Source: Polytrichum commune
Taxonomy: Eukaryota > Streptophyta > Polytrichopsida > Polytrichales > Polytrichaceae
Assembly (NCBI GenBank): GCA_950295325.1
Contig: OX485803.1
Coordinates: 59,907,554 to 59,971,553, forward strand
Length of the DNA: 64,000 nt
Direction: 5' to 3'
Made by a program: the position numbers and the translations under genes. Of this stretch, positions 13,301 through 25,488 are shown in pieces. Positions within the stretch are counted from its first letter, which is position 1. The number at the start of each line of letters is the position of its first letter. Below the pieces are notes generated by a model. It saw only the letters and a list, made by a program, of their open reading frames with translations. It made no database searches and was not told the DNA's origin.

Positions 13301-13429
13301 GCTTTCCATAATTGTTTCAATCAATCACCTGTACCCAAATCATCTAGTTGGTTATCAAAGGATTGGAATAGCTCAAGACAGGAACAGTCTAGAGTCCGTA
13401 CCATGCAAGACCACCCATAGTTGCAGTAA
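10361..13429. other. Spacer between LINE and MAP65, including MAP65 3' flank
   Basis: No convincing gene. Short ORFs occur at 10954-11181 (+), 11438-11677 (-) and 12576-12797 (+), none with a recognisable domain. The 11438-11677 minus ORF (79 codons, YDPYQNQPLMKENPLSYAAS) has an AG upstream and could be a spliced 3'-flank fragment, but nothing supports it further. The MAP65 mRNA 3' end must lie in this interval; its poly(A) site was not located. A copy of a dispersed 250-bp repeat is at 12976-13222. Confidence 0.5.
12976..13222. repeat. Dispersed non-coding repeat, copy A
   Basis: Shares TCATATnAATATCTnATTCATnATCAAAGTC and then AGTCCAATCTCTTT...GGTGTCC...CACCACTCAAAT(G/A)TA with copy B (13961-14193). 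The second half also matches copy C (56900-57062). No terminal inverted repeats or coding capacity were recognised. Confidence 0.6.
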
Positions 13430-16400
13430 TCAAGTGGACTTGGGGGATGTGGGGTCAAGCCCATTTCCTGCTTGCAAGAAAGCATTATCTTCTTTGTTGA
13501 TTTCCAAGGGGTTTAACACTGGAACCGCAGGCCGACATTTTTCTTGCTTACTGGTCTTGCTTACTGCAGCACCACCCAGTCGTGATGAATTCACCCCATT
13601 TGCACGAGCAGGTTCAGGTGTAGCTGGAGGCTGAACTGGAGCGTTTCCCAGTGACAATCGTCGATTGAGAGGAGTTCCGTTTCCATTGACGCGGGCCGGT
13701 GCAGCACCACCATTGGCCTTTTTGGGGATATTGGCACCACTTTTGATTGGGCTAGGCCTGGACCCAAAAAGGGTTTCTTTCTCATTTGTCAACTGCTCCT
13801 GGAGCCTTTTCTGATCCTGCAACACCCATGTAATGCTTAATGTAAGTGGGCCTAAAATGGACACATTTAGCTCTGCATTCTCGGATATTAAAGACACAAT
13901 TAGTATAAGATGATAAGCAAACCCAAATTGAGGCCATAGACATTTTCCACATGCTATTCAGAGGTCATATAAATATCTTATTCATCATCAAAGTCAGGAT
14001 TCTCTTTCTTTACAATTAATCATACAGAATCCCTCCAGTTCTATTGACTGTTGAGCGTAGAATAGTTAACAAATTTTGAGCACGCAGTCCAATCTCTTTT
14101 AGACATATGTCTTGTTGGTGTCCATTCTTGGCACCTCACCACTCAAATATAAGTTTTCGTTCAAGATAAGTAACCTAACTAGGCTCCTTACGTTCATTGC
14201 CTAAATATTGTCTTGGGTACTCTGCAGCTACTTTTACTTTGGTGAAACAGGGAGAGGCTAACAATAATACATTGCTCCTTGCATACAGAGACTGTGACCA
14301 AACTATGACGGCGTTGCCCACTTCAGTTACTACTTTCAAGTTAACAATCAATCAGATAATTGGCTTCAATTTATACACAACTGGCGAACCAGACAAATGA
14401 CTTTCTGCTTAGCTACCTAAGGAAACATGGTCAATTTGTTTATCACAAGAACAAATTAATTATATGCTAATTTCATACCCTCATGCGTCGTTTCTCTTCG
14501 TCTCTCTCTTGCCTGAGGAAATTGTATTCGTCTAACATTGCCAACAACCGAACCTGCAATAACATTCATGAGCACTCTGTATGTCAATCCAGGATAAACC
14601 CTATGCACCTTATATTTTGAAGACGAGGCATTGAGCATTTCTAGCTCAGACCAACCAAAAAGGAAGAGAGGAGTATCTAAATTTAGGAACATAAAAAAAC
14701 CACAAGTGCAAGGGAGAAGGCGGCTGTGGTCAGGGACTGGACACAAAGGTAACAACTGAAGCGAGGGAAATCAGGACAAGAAAGTGCATTTTGTTGGTTA
14801 TACCCCATCAAACAAAAATGGAGCATTTCGCTCTTCTTCCCATTGTCTTGTTCTCACTGTTAGAGACTCCACCAAACCTGCACAGAATAACATTAAAACC
14901 AAGAAGATCAGTCTGTAACTCTATTAAAAGATGTGCAAACAAGAAAGGAATCAATTGAGGTTTGTATTTCTCTGTATAGGTAGTTTTATATTTTAGTATG
15001 TGTATGTACTTATTTATAAAGCAACTCATATATACTGAAATCAACAAACTAGAATTAGGATGTTACTTGAGAACAACGTCACATCATGACTGTCAAGTGC
15101 CTCTTGCACATTCAGAGTTAAAAGGTATTCCAGAATATCCACACCAAAATAATACTGTTCACGTGAAAATTCGGAGACGATTATTGAGACCCAACAAAAT
15201 CCCAGTACATTTTCTAATATTTGATGCTTGTCAATTATGGAACATCCAAAGTGTCAGACATGAAACTGTAGTCAATATTGATGGTCTAATCTTCTAGAAT
15301 CTTTGCAATTGATACCAAGAGCTTTCGTAAATAGTGCTACATTCTTCTATCTACTGTGCATTGAGATTTAAATAAGAGAGGGGACTTTAACTTACTCGGC
15401 AACTTTGCAATAGTGGCACGAGCACGTTCTGCTCGCTTGAGATTGATATGGGCACCTTTGCTTGCATTATACCTATTATCATCCTGTGAGAACACGTCCA
15501 TTCGATATTATGCTCAAACGCAAAAATCGCTAGAGATGACTGTAACATCAATTGGTAACTTGGACCATGCATTCACTATTGAAAGGATCTCAAATGCTTA
15601 AAACAGAGCCAATTACACCAGATCCATTACACCAATTGTTGTAACGTGCCCGGACTGAACGGATTAGTCAAATCAGGGCTTTACCTGTCAAAGCAAGAGT
15701 CAGACAACCATCCAGAAGTTCAGACAGTCCTTCTATGGTGGATAAAAATGTTGAGTGTATACTTGCAAGCATCCAGAGGCACTAGAACATTTGATTTTGA
15801 CACTTCACAATTTGCTTTTTTTGGTGACAAACCTTGTTATAATCTTCCAGCCACCCTTCCTCTTCACATGCAGACATCCATTTCTCCATTTTATCCAGGA
15901 TTTCTCTCCTGCTAAAGGCTTCTTCCTTCGCTTTTAGAATGTGCTCCTCTATGCTGTTAAGGAGTTCGGATGCGTCCATCATTCCTGTATCCAGTTGCAT
16001 AGTGTGTACGTGTTTTAATTTCTCCATTCTTCCAATTTGGTGATATGAACACTTTACTCCACATTAATGAGAAACCAAAGTCTGCAGAAACTTCTTTGTG
16101 ATCCTTTCAACATGATTTTGAATGACGTCCCTGATGATGTTCTACAAATCATCACCTTATGCAGACCTATTTACCCATGGAGCTCTTGTATGTGCAGATG
16201 TCTATGTTGAGAACTAGTGCAATGTAGCAGCTATAACTAACACAGCTTGCTTGGAGTTAGTGGTAAATCAGCAGGTGAAGAATTTACTAGACTTATAGAC
16301 CTGAGTCAATCATGGCATTGGTCTTCTCCTCGGCTGTACTAGCATCTGGTTCCATGTGTGCATTCCTGCATATCTCCTCCAATTCAAGTCGCTTCTTAAG

Positions 16401-19400
16401 AACAAGCTCCTTCATTTTGCTTACTTTCAGCTGGTCGAGTCTTTCCACCTCAACCTCGGCCTAAACACATCATGGTACAAATTGCAGAATGTGTCAAAGT
16501 CGGATCAATTTATCATAGCCGGACACCTAGATAAAGTCCTAAAAAATAGTCATTGTGTACTTTTGACTGAGGTACTGAGCTCACATTTACGTGATATGTT
16601 GCCGACATACCTGCACAAAATACTGAGTAGCAGCACCACTGAGGTTTTCACATCGTTCCAAATTTATGAACAAAACAATAGACAACTGAAATTTAAAGTA
16701 GCACCTGCTCAATGATATCTCGTGCAAGGGCACCAGGAGTGACAACTTCGTCTTCTGTAGACGCAATGTTGCAAGTCACGTGTTCAAAACGTTTCTGGTC
16801 TTCCAATGGAGTATCCATAAGGGCCCACAGCTCTAGCATTGATGCCCCAAGTTCTTGAAGCTGCGAGCCATCAAAGTAATTTAATCCAACACTGTTCATT
16901 GATGAAGTAATGTCTAGTTTCCATTAGATTTCCAAATTTCCTGCTAATGATAGGAAGGTGAACCCCCATCTGTCAGAAAAAAAACAAGATTTGACCCCCA
17001 ATTGAGTATAAGTACTACTTCCAAAACTGAGTGCTGAAATAGTGTACTGAGAAATATGGTGGAGAGCCAGGGAAAGAATTAGCTAGAAAATTCATTGAGA
17101 AACCTTACCTTTTTAATCCTTTTCTTCTTTTCATCTTGCAATGAACGAATCGTCTTGGCTAATCGGTCAAGAGTATCGTTGCTGATGCTTTTGGACTGCC
17201 CTCCATTAGAGTCGTTGAGACTCGGATGCACATCAGTGACTATTTGATAGAAGTCCATGCCTAACACGACACAGAGCTCATGCACAGAAGTCACATACCC
17301 CAGCACCTTGTGTAGTCGGTCACTCTGCCAGACATGTCCAGGCCACCAAATCTCTCAGAAAGGTCCTCTTGTACGAATTCAAAAGATATATGATGTCAAT
17401 ATGGTGAGAATGTAGATTATCTTTTCTTATTATGTTCGCACCATTATAACAAATATCTCGTTTGAGGCCAAGATTTAGTCCAACAAACGAGCACTCAAGT
17501 AAACTGTACTAGATTCTATGATGACAAAGAAAACAGACTGCTGCCTCCGAACTGGGTATTTTGTACTTCTTTCCTATTAAAATTCTATCTAACAATCTAT
17601 GTACATACTCTAAAACTTTCTTAGAAAATTGAAGAAAATCAATGATGAAGAGATTTTGGGGAAGCCATGGCTTTACCAAGTGATATTCAAGACAATCAAC
17701 TAAGAGGTATAAGTGCACCTTTTCTTTCTGGAGGGACTGGAGCTGAGCCTGATACTCCTCTAATCTTCTCAAAGAGAGATCTTGATCTCCTTTCGGATAA
17801 AACTCTCCAGCTACAGAGCCTGCAATCTCACCACAAATTTTAGCAATTTGTCCTTTCACTTCCACAAACTGCCTGACTCGCTCATCCTTCTTCTGACGCA
17901 ACTCCTCAAGCTGTGGCCCAACTGCTTCTAGTTGCTCCTTCAAACTCCCTGCACGTTTATCCTGTAAATTCATCAGGGGCAACCGCTTGTGAGTGCTGAA
18001 AGAGAATGAAAGCAAAGGTGTATAATATGTGAGACATAGTCATGTGGACCTTCTATGAAGAGGTGTTTGTCAAGTAATTGTTGGACCGGAAGGCTTTGCT
18101 AGAATTTCACATATCTGTCATTTGAAGAAAAAATATCATGGCAAATTGAAATAAAAAAAGTACCAGAAACAAACAACCTGAACAACAGATGCTAACTGAA
18201 TATCATTGTCAGGCCCACTAAAAATGCTTGTTTGTTACGCATAACAACGCTTTCCAGTTGACAAATATTACTGCATTGGGGGAATATCAAGCATCTGCAC
18301 ATAGATCGGTTAAAAATGATTTCCTTGAAAGGAGGTGCAGTGTGCAATCATGCTGCAATGTACCTTGTATTTACCCGTTAGGTTCAAATTATATACTCCA
18401 GGTTTTATCAAGGCAACTAATTGCATCTCTATCCATTAGGCAAGAGAAACTATCTAAGGGCAAGGAAGACGACAGATACAGTAACATGTTAAGAATCATA
18501 AATGAAGGCAATGAACTAAAATCTGTGTCTGGCCATTTGAGTGCTCGGTTACAAAGCAAGTAAGGGTTAACCAAATATTTTGTAAATGTGGTGACAAAAC
18601 ACATACACGTGCGAGAAGGGGCCGTTCACCAAGCGCCGAAAACAGGGAGTTAAGCTCCGTCTCAGCTTCAGCAAGAGCTTCATGTAGGCGTGCACGGGCG
18701 TGGTTTGATTGATCCACTTTACGCCTATAAACCTCCAGGCACTCCTGCTCCAATTGCACTAACATCTTGTCTCTCTCCACATCTGTCTCTCCAACCTCGT
18801 CCCAAATGTGCTGTTGTTTCCACCAAGCCCACAATAGCCCTTCAGTAATAAGCCATTATCAGTCGAGTTGGATCAAAAGTGAAAGGAGATCAAAACGAGT
18901 GTCGCGTCGAAGGTGTCTGGAGACACAATTACACTGCTAACGCACACCGACAGAGTAGTCTTGAAGGATCCCCCCCCCCCTTACAAATTTGAGGTACATT
19001 ACAGATCGTTTGCAATTCAACTACATGTATCGATTTTTCCTAGCATAATAAGCGCACTGCAATGTAAGAACGGGGTAAGAACCAGAGGACTGTGGTATGA
19101 TGTCTCTGTTCATGGGCAATGATAAGCTTCAACCTCAATGATTCTTGGAGACATCAACCCGAATTTTTTCCTGAACTCGTAAGCTGGATTTACAGAAATT
19201 GTAGTCTCTTAAAATTTCAAAGCTATATGCGACAAACCCCAACGCTCTGTCAAGACCTTCGGAAGTGGTTCTCAATGGCAGGTTGGAAACCTAGAGTAGA
19301 CAAGCTCCTTTTACAGCGGTATATGTTGTCACTTATGAGTTGAGTAACCCAAAAAAACGCAACTTCACTTAGCACTCCTTTCTTCCGATATCCAAAATTC

Positions 19401-19603
19401 TCGTGCATACGCAAACCTTGATTGTGGAGGCTACACAGCTCATTCTTCATTGTAGTCCTTAGAAAGGTAGAACAAAACAATAATCAAGTGAGCCTGGAGA
19501 AAACCTGTAACTCGCGGAGCAATGATCCGCAGGTGGTGTCCACCGGCTGCGGAGGTTGCGGTTGCTGCCCCATTGAGAGTGCCTCCTCTAGTACCTGCAC
19601 CAT
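13430..19603 (-). CDS. MAP65: MAP65/ASE1/PRC1-family microtubule-bundling protein, 11 coding exons, 617 aa
   Basis: Coding exons in transcript order: 19603-19505, 18810-18607, 17961-17719, 17324-17109, 16860-16705, 16460-16301, 15984-15833, 15483-15396, 14877-14804, 14553-14479, 13816-13430. All introns are GT-AG and phases add up to 617 codons plus stop. Family landmarks: CGSLLRELQ joined to HIWDEVGETDVERDKML (residues 29-50), SLKEQLEAVGPQLEELRQKK, CVVLGMDFYQIVTDVHPSL, SKSISNDTLDRLAKTI, MDTPLEDQKRFEHVTCNI, PGALARDIIEQ, KAKEEAFSRREILDKMEKW and WLEDYNK. The conserved C-terminal microtubule-binding block is NRYNASKGAHINLKRAERA (from about 413). The rod is largely coiled-coil or spectrin-like. 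The last exon is Ser/Pro-rich and basic with SPIK, TPLNRRLS, TPEP and TSPKS, typical CDK/MAPK-type sites that in this family release the protein from microtubules. Role known for the family: homodimeric crosslinker of antiparallel microtubules in spindle midzone, phragmoplast and cortical arrays. Paralogue number cannot be told. Confidence 0.95.
13961..14193. repeat. Dispersed non-coding repeat, copy B (in last MAP65 intron)
   Basis: About 985 bp from copy A and in the same orientation, so the two flank the final MAP65 exon. Matching segments: TCATATAAATATCTTATTCA, AGTCCAATCTCTTTTAGACA and CTCACCACTCAAATATAAG. Divergence is high, so this is old. Confidence 0.55.
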
Positions 19604-21450
19604 CGATTACAACAAACAGGCCCCGAGTTAGTCATAGAGGATATAACATAGAGTACTGGGAGCTGTATCGTAGTCCTTCCTTCACTTATAAATGTTCATC
19701 CCCTGTTTTGCAGATGCAAAAGTTGAAACGATGCAAACTCTACGACGTGTTGGGTACCACTGATGAAGCTGATGAAGCTAAGAGGTTGACACGACAAGTT
19801 TGAGTGTCAACTGCACCAACACTTTCAGAACAATGGATGGCACATGGCGGACGAGTGGGAGAAGCAACACTGTAATAGGTACTTGCAAAAAGAGAAGCGA
19901 AAGTAGGTCATGCTCATCAGTGGAGTGGCCTTCTGTTGAGTCTTGACGTATGTATGCAAACAAGGTTGACCCAAGCAGACTGCAGCCACATGATAACTAA
20001 CTTAAAGCCAACAGAGAGGAGGCAACTGAGGTTACAAAGACCACATGGCCACTACTTCTGCACTACTAGTTACTGCTATTCTCAAGCATTTTCAGCTGAA
20101 GCCATGTTCAAAGACTCACTCAGTACTCTCACAACTAAGCAGTGCTGGGTTAAACAGAAACACAGAACGCCAAACACACATAGCGGTTCCTAAGAGTAGC
20201 AAAAGAAACTATCACTAGCATTCACACAAGAAATATACTAAAATGTACGAAGGATGCAGCAGCATTCGCGCGCGCGCGCGCACACACACACACACTTTCT
20301 TGATTCCGAGAAGTCGAAAATGGGTTGAAGACTAACCCAACGCAAGCGTAGCTACAGCTTTTGTTACAAAAGAACACCCAGCTCCAACACAGCTGCTGGA
20401 ATGCAATGCAACGACCCTCGCAAACTCTTTTCCCTCTGTCCCTCTCCCTCTCTCTTTCTCTCTAACCCCTCCCCTCTAACACACACTTTCTTCTCAGTCT
20501 TCTTGACTGGCGAGGAGAGGACGACTGTTCCGATGACACTGCGGAGACGACGACGACAACAACAACAACAGAGGCGGTGCAGGAGCCAGGTTGAGGGGAT
20601 GGAGAGCAATGAAGGCTGCTGCAGGCAGAAGACTGCACCAAGTGGGGGCCACAATGTGCATTCTGACACACCGACACGCCACAGGAGCAGCCTGCCCGCC
20701 TGCCTCAGTTTTCTGCCATGCCTGTTGTAAGTTAAGTTAAGTACCCACCTGCATGCGGCAGCAGCTGAGTCTGCCAAAGCCCAGAACACGAACTACACTA
20801 CATAGTCTACTTCACCCCGTAAGTTAACTTCACCCTCCCCAGCTCCTAACATAACAGCTCCAGAGTGACTCCAGAGTCCACACTCTCCAGGCAAAGGACC
20901 CAATGACGACGCCCCTACTCTTGCCGACCCTGTCTGATTTCGTCCTCTCCACCAGCTCCTCGCACCTAACTTTACTCACTCGCTTACCGTGTTGCTGGTG
21001 CTGCGGCCGGAGTGATCCGTTGCACCTCGCGGCGCAGCTCCCTCCCCAATTGCTGCTGTTCGCTATTTCCCTCGCCTGCGCAGATGCTCTCGTCCTGCTT
21101 GCTGCTGCTGCTGTCTGCCTCGCCTTGCCTTGCCTTGCTTACCCCCCAATTACACGATCTCCTTGCTCAAATGCATGAGCTCTCTCTCTTTTTTATTTTT
21201 CTCTTTCTCTTTCTCTGAGAGTGTGTCTGAGTCTCTGAACCTCGGATCTGTGTACCCAGATTTCTCGTCCTCGAGTATCCTCTGAGCGAGGTCGATGGCA
21301 GTCTGCCAGCCTCTGTCACGAACTGAGCTTTGGCAGCAGCCGCCTCGCAGTCACTTTGCAACTGCTGTGCCTCCTGCCGGTCTGGCCAATGGTGCCTTGC
21401 CACGTAGACACCAGGCCCCTCGAGTGCTTGCTGAGGTGGCATGTCTAAAT
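19604..21450 (-). promoter_or_regulatory. MAP65 leader/promoter zone, GC- and CT-rich
   Basis: Immediately upstream of the MAP65 ATG on its strand. From about 20400 the composition changes from AT-rich to GC-rich. The plus strand has pyrimidine tracts (CCCTCTCCCTCTCTCTTTCTCTC at about 20437-20463; TCTCTCTTTTTTATTTTTCTCTTTCTC at about 21181-21216), CTG repeats and CCTTGCCTTGCCTTG (about 21123-21140). Such tracts are common in plant core promoters and 5' UTRs. No exact start site, TATA box or 5' UTR intron could be fixed. Short ORFs here are low-complexity artefacts. Confidence 0.5.
20267..20295. repeat. (CG)7(CA)7 alternating purine-pyrimidine tract
   Basis: Seven CG units run directly into about seven CA units, 29 bp of unbroken purine-pyrimidine alternation about 0.66 kb upstream of the MAP65 start codon. 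Such tracts are prone to Z-DNA and to length change. Confidence 0.9.
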
Positions 21451-23744
21451 ATTGTTGGTTGCGTGAGGATTTCCATTGGTTTCCATTGATTAGAAATGGT
21501 TTAAAGTATTTCTCAACCTCAAGTATCCTATGACCGAGTCGCTCAATTGAAGTTCATCTTGTGAACGTAGACACACCCAAAAACCAAACACATTCATCTC
21601 AAAACGGATATGCTTATCTGACAAGGTCATACACATAAAGCTTCTAAATGTATGATTGTGATACATAGTGTTGGGATCAACTTCATAATTGGTTTTGGCT
21701 AACTATCCATTCACGAAATGACCTCTCAAGTCATCATGAACACTTAAGTTCAAAGATTGACAATTTTTTTGCAGCAGCTCACGCTTCAAAGTCTTTTCCC
21801 AATCTCTTCTATTTTCACCTTACCACATGGCTGCCGATTTCCTCCAAAGTGGCACACCCAGGAACTTGTGGTACACTAGAAATTGTAATTTAGTGTGGCA
21901 CATTGGCGCGCCATGTAAATTAGGGTGTCTTTCGACAAATTTGTCATGTTGTACCATAATATCATGTGATAACATCTCCAGGGGTTCTCATGTCATCCGA
22001 TGATTACAAGACAATTCATGTGGATCGACGATGAAAGTGTGGACCACACTAAGTAAGATATTTAATATAGTCAAACATGTAAGTTGCCAATAAAGGGCTT
22101 ATTACTATATCGTTGTTGCAATAATCATGTCTACCGGGATGTTGTTGTTTAATAGGAAAGGAGGGGTGCCATCGACCTTGAACCTAAATGTCTAGATGGT
22201 GGGGGTTCAAATAGTTGTAGGAAGAGAATTTGTATGGATTCCAAAGGGAATTAGTGGAGTTTCAACATATTTTAATCATTGACACATTTACAGAGATTAA
22301 GTATGTCTCACATGCAAATAAGGGTGCATCACTTATTCATGTTGGACCAAAAGAAAAAAGTGAAAGTTGGTCCTCAATGAGTCATTTGATTTCACTGATT
22401 TTGGTAAGTCTTGTGGGCATATGCATAGAAGTGAAAGAATAAGAACAAAGTGAGTTGTTGGAAATTCAAGTGCAATCAACATTGCACGTCATTTTGAAGT
22501 TTTTGTTGATGTATGTTGTAGGTTACACTAGAGGGATCGTGTAAAGGGTAAGAGCATCCCCACCAAATTGGATTGTTTTTCTTTTCACTATTATCGGCTT
22601 TGGAAGTTTCATATGGTATAATGACATGCTTGTCCGTATGTTCATAACCAATGTTCCATATTGCCCACCGATTATGGCCAAGAGGCCCTCACTTTGGAGG
22701 CCTTGGTTGTATGAATGCTCTCATTCGTCCATCTAATGTTTCCAAAGAGAGGCCCTCTTAGCCATGATCAATGGACAATGATGAAATTTGCTTATATGTG
22801 ATGAGACAAGCATGCCATCATATTGCATAAAGCTTCAAAAGCTTAAGGTTGATAAAAATAACATTTGTTTGGTCTATTGAGGACGTTCTTACATGTTGTA
22901 TCCCTTGCGTGTGGCCCACAATATACACCACTACCCATGAAAATGGTGTGCAATGTTAGTTGGGTGTTGGTTGAACTTAAATCTTTGACTGTTCACTTTG
23001 TTCTCATTCTTTCATTTCTAATCATGTGCAAGGTATATGATGCATTTAAATAAAGCTTGACATATTTTCAAATTCTAGACTTTTGGGTTGCTTCAATCCT
23101 ATCAACAGATCCATTAATACACTATTGATTTACTAAATTTTTATGGGAGATATTTGAATCCTTAGTAATTACTTGAATGTTAAGCCATTAAGATATGATG
23201 GAAAAGTCACATATCTATTTTAATGTCAAATATATTTAAATAAATGTTGAATAGTGAGAATACAATCAGAACAATTGCTATAATAACATCATAATCAACT
23301 ATGCATATTCTATCGGAGGATCTTACTAAACAATCTTATTGTAGGATCCTATGATAGGGCTCAACATGTTATAATTCTAGACTTGGACTTAGTCCATGTT
23401 ACCATAAAATATTAGTTATATCAATTCAAAGAGATTAAGAATGCATATGCAAAGAGCACAAATTCATTTTTTAAAGTTCCAAAATCGAGGGAGAAATTTC
23501 CAAAATCAACATGCAAATGTTTCTTGAAGGTGTATGTTGTTGTTCTTTGAATGGTCACTACGCCCAAATGACTAAAAGTCAAGAGGCAATAGTGGTGTGT
23601 TAGGGAAGAGCACAAGAAGCTCTACAAGATCGAATGTTCACTTGTGAAAAATAAGCAAGATTTTAAAAAGATACCATCATTTGTTTCTTAGACATGCAAT
23701 GTTATATAATGGGGGTTGATAAATAGTGTACACCCACAATCACG
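21451..23744. other. Intergenic, no gene recognised
   Basis: Moderately AT-rich DNA upstream of MAP65. Only short ORFs (up to 70 codons) without motifs. Nothing further is supported. Confidence 0.5.
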
Positions 23745-24160
23745 CACAGGGAGGTCACTCCATAGTAAAGTTGAACAACCACGTGCAAACACTTTACATG
23801 TAAAAAATCTTACTGTTTACATAAAGCATCACTAAAATGGGTCAAAATTTTATCAATTTTTTTTATGAGTAGATATACACAGTACCTATTACATAGTTAA
23901 AAATGGCAACTAAATTTGATGGTTTTTTTATTAAGCATATTGTTTCTAACTAGGATGATGCAGAATTGAACTAAAACAATTACTACAAAAAGTGAAGATG
24001 ACTAAAAATTTCAAAAAATATACAAAAGATATTATCAATGGTTATGTATATGTAGAAAAAAATATCATAAATTTTAAAATTATCTATGGCATGTAATATA
24101 GGGGTAGCAAACTTTGTTCACACGTGGTGTTCAACTTGACAATGGAATGACCTCCCTGTG
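23745..24160 (+). mobile_element. Mutator-type MITE, copy 1
   Basis: Begins CACAGGGAGGTCACTCCATAG and ends in the inverse ATGGAATGACCTCCCTGTG. The terminal inverted repeats span about 45 bp (through AAGTTGAAC and CACGTG). The AT-rich interior contains ATGGGTCAAAATTTTATCAA, ATGAGTAGATATACACAGTA and GATGACTAAAAATTTCAAAA, shared with the three other copies. No ORF. The flanking 9-mers are not a clear duplication, so this may be an older insertion. Confidence 0.85.
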
Positions 24161-25070
24161 ACCATGATACTATTCCCAGTCTATTCATTGTGGTATTCTT
24201 GCTATTAGTGTGGACCATAGCATTTACCATATATCAATTCACATTGTAAGAAAGGGGGGGGGCGTTACGGGCGTACAAAAGCATCCAAGACCAAAACACT
24301 ATGAAATTCATAATTTTTATTGGTCAAGAGCAAAATTTTGGACCGAAAGATTTTTACACTTAGACCCATAAGGTGCTTCTAGGTTCATTTTTCTATTACC
24401 AAACTATAACTTCCACGTAGGATTTGAGTTGATATTAACTAACATAAGGCTGCCATGTGGTTAAAAAATAAATAAATAATCAAGGATATTTTATACTATA
24501 CACCAAAGCATGAAGCTCCAAGTAGGCTTGAGGCATGCTCGAGACTAATTCATGGTCGAACATAAATTAGAAGGTTTACCCTCGATTGCCACCGTGGGCA
24601 TTCCAAGGTGAACTTTTATGCCTCCCTTGATGTCAAAGAGATTTGCTTGCTCTATCACCGACTTCGTGTGATACATGCTTGCATTGAATTCTTTATAGCA
24701 CGAAAGCACATGGATTTCTCGAGGACTTAGATAAAATATTGACTCATTGTCATATCGCCCAACGGAAACATGGGGTTGTCATAAGCAAATGCTTCTAATC
24801 TTCTAGCATGAATTTCACAAAATAAATTAACATATTATATTCATATTGATTGAGTCATCAATCGTTTACAACAACATTGTCGAAGGACGATACACCTTTT
24901 GAAATCAAAATGAATCACCTTATATTATATCTTATGGCATGTTTTCACCAAAGTCCTTGGGCCATGGCACTTAAACGACCAGCCTTTTGTGTAAACCCGA
25001 ATTCCCATCGCAAATTCCGCCATGTCTATCTTTAAGAGTTGTCTCGTATAAATTCCTTATAATTCCAGCC

Positions 25071-25479
25071 CACAGGGAGGTTACTCCATTGTCAAGTTGA
25101 ACACCATGTGCGAACAAAGTTTGCTACCCTTATATTACATGGCATAGATAATTTCAAAATTTATGATATTTTTTCTACATATACATAACCATTGTTTTGT
25201 AATTTTTTTTGAAATTTTTAGTCATCTTCATTTTTGTAATATTTTTTTTGTTCAATTATGTGTCATTCTAGTTAGAAACGGTATGTGCTATAATAAAAAC
25301 AAATCATCAAATTTAGTTACCATTTTTTACTATGTAATAGGTGCCATGTATATCTACTCATGAAAAAAATGGTAAAATTTTGACCCATTTTGGTAATGCT
25401 TTATGTAAAAAGTAGGATTTTTTATATGTAAAGTGTTCGCACGTGGTTGTTCAACTTTACAATGGAGTGACCTCCCTGT
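25071..25479 (-). mobile_element. Mutator-type MITE, copy 2 (inverted relative to copy 1)
   Basis: Same ~45-bp terminal inverted repeats and interior as copy 1, but in the opposite orientation, about 1.3 kb away. It is flanked by ATTCCAGCC (25062-25070) and ATTCCAACC (25480-25488), a 9-bp target duplication with one mismatch. Nine base pairs is the duplication length of Mutator-like transposases. Confidence 0.85.
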
Positions 25480-25488
25480 ATTCCAACC

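Noticed and set aside
20364..21218. Overlapping ORFs on both strands upstream of MAP65
   Set aside because: Low-complexity CT/GA and CTG-repeat translation, no domains, in a promoter/leader zone.
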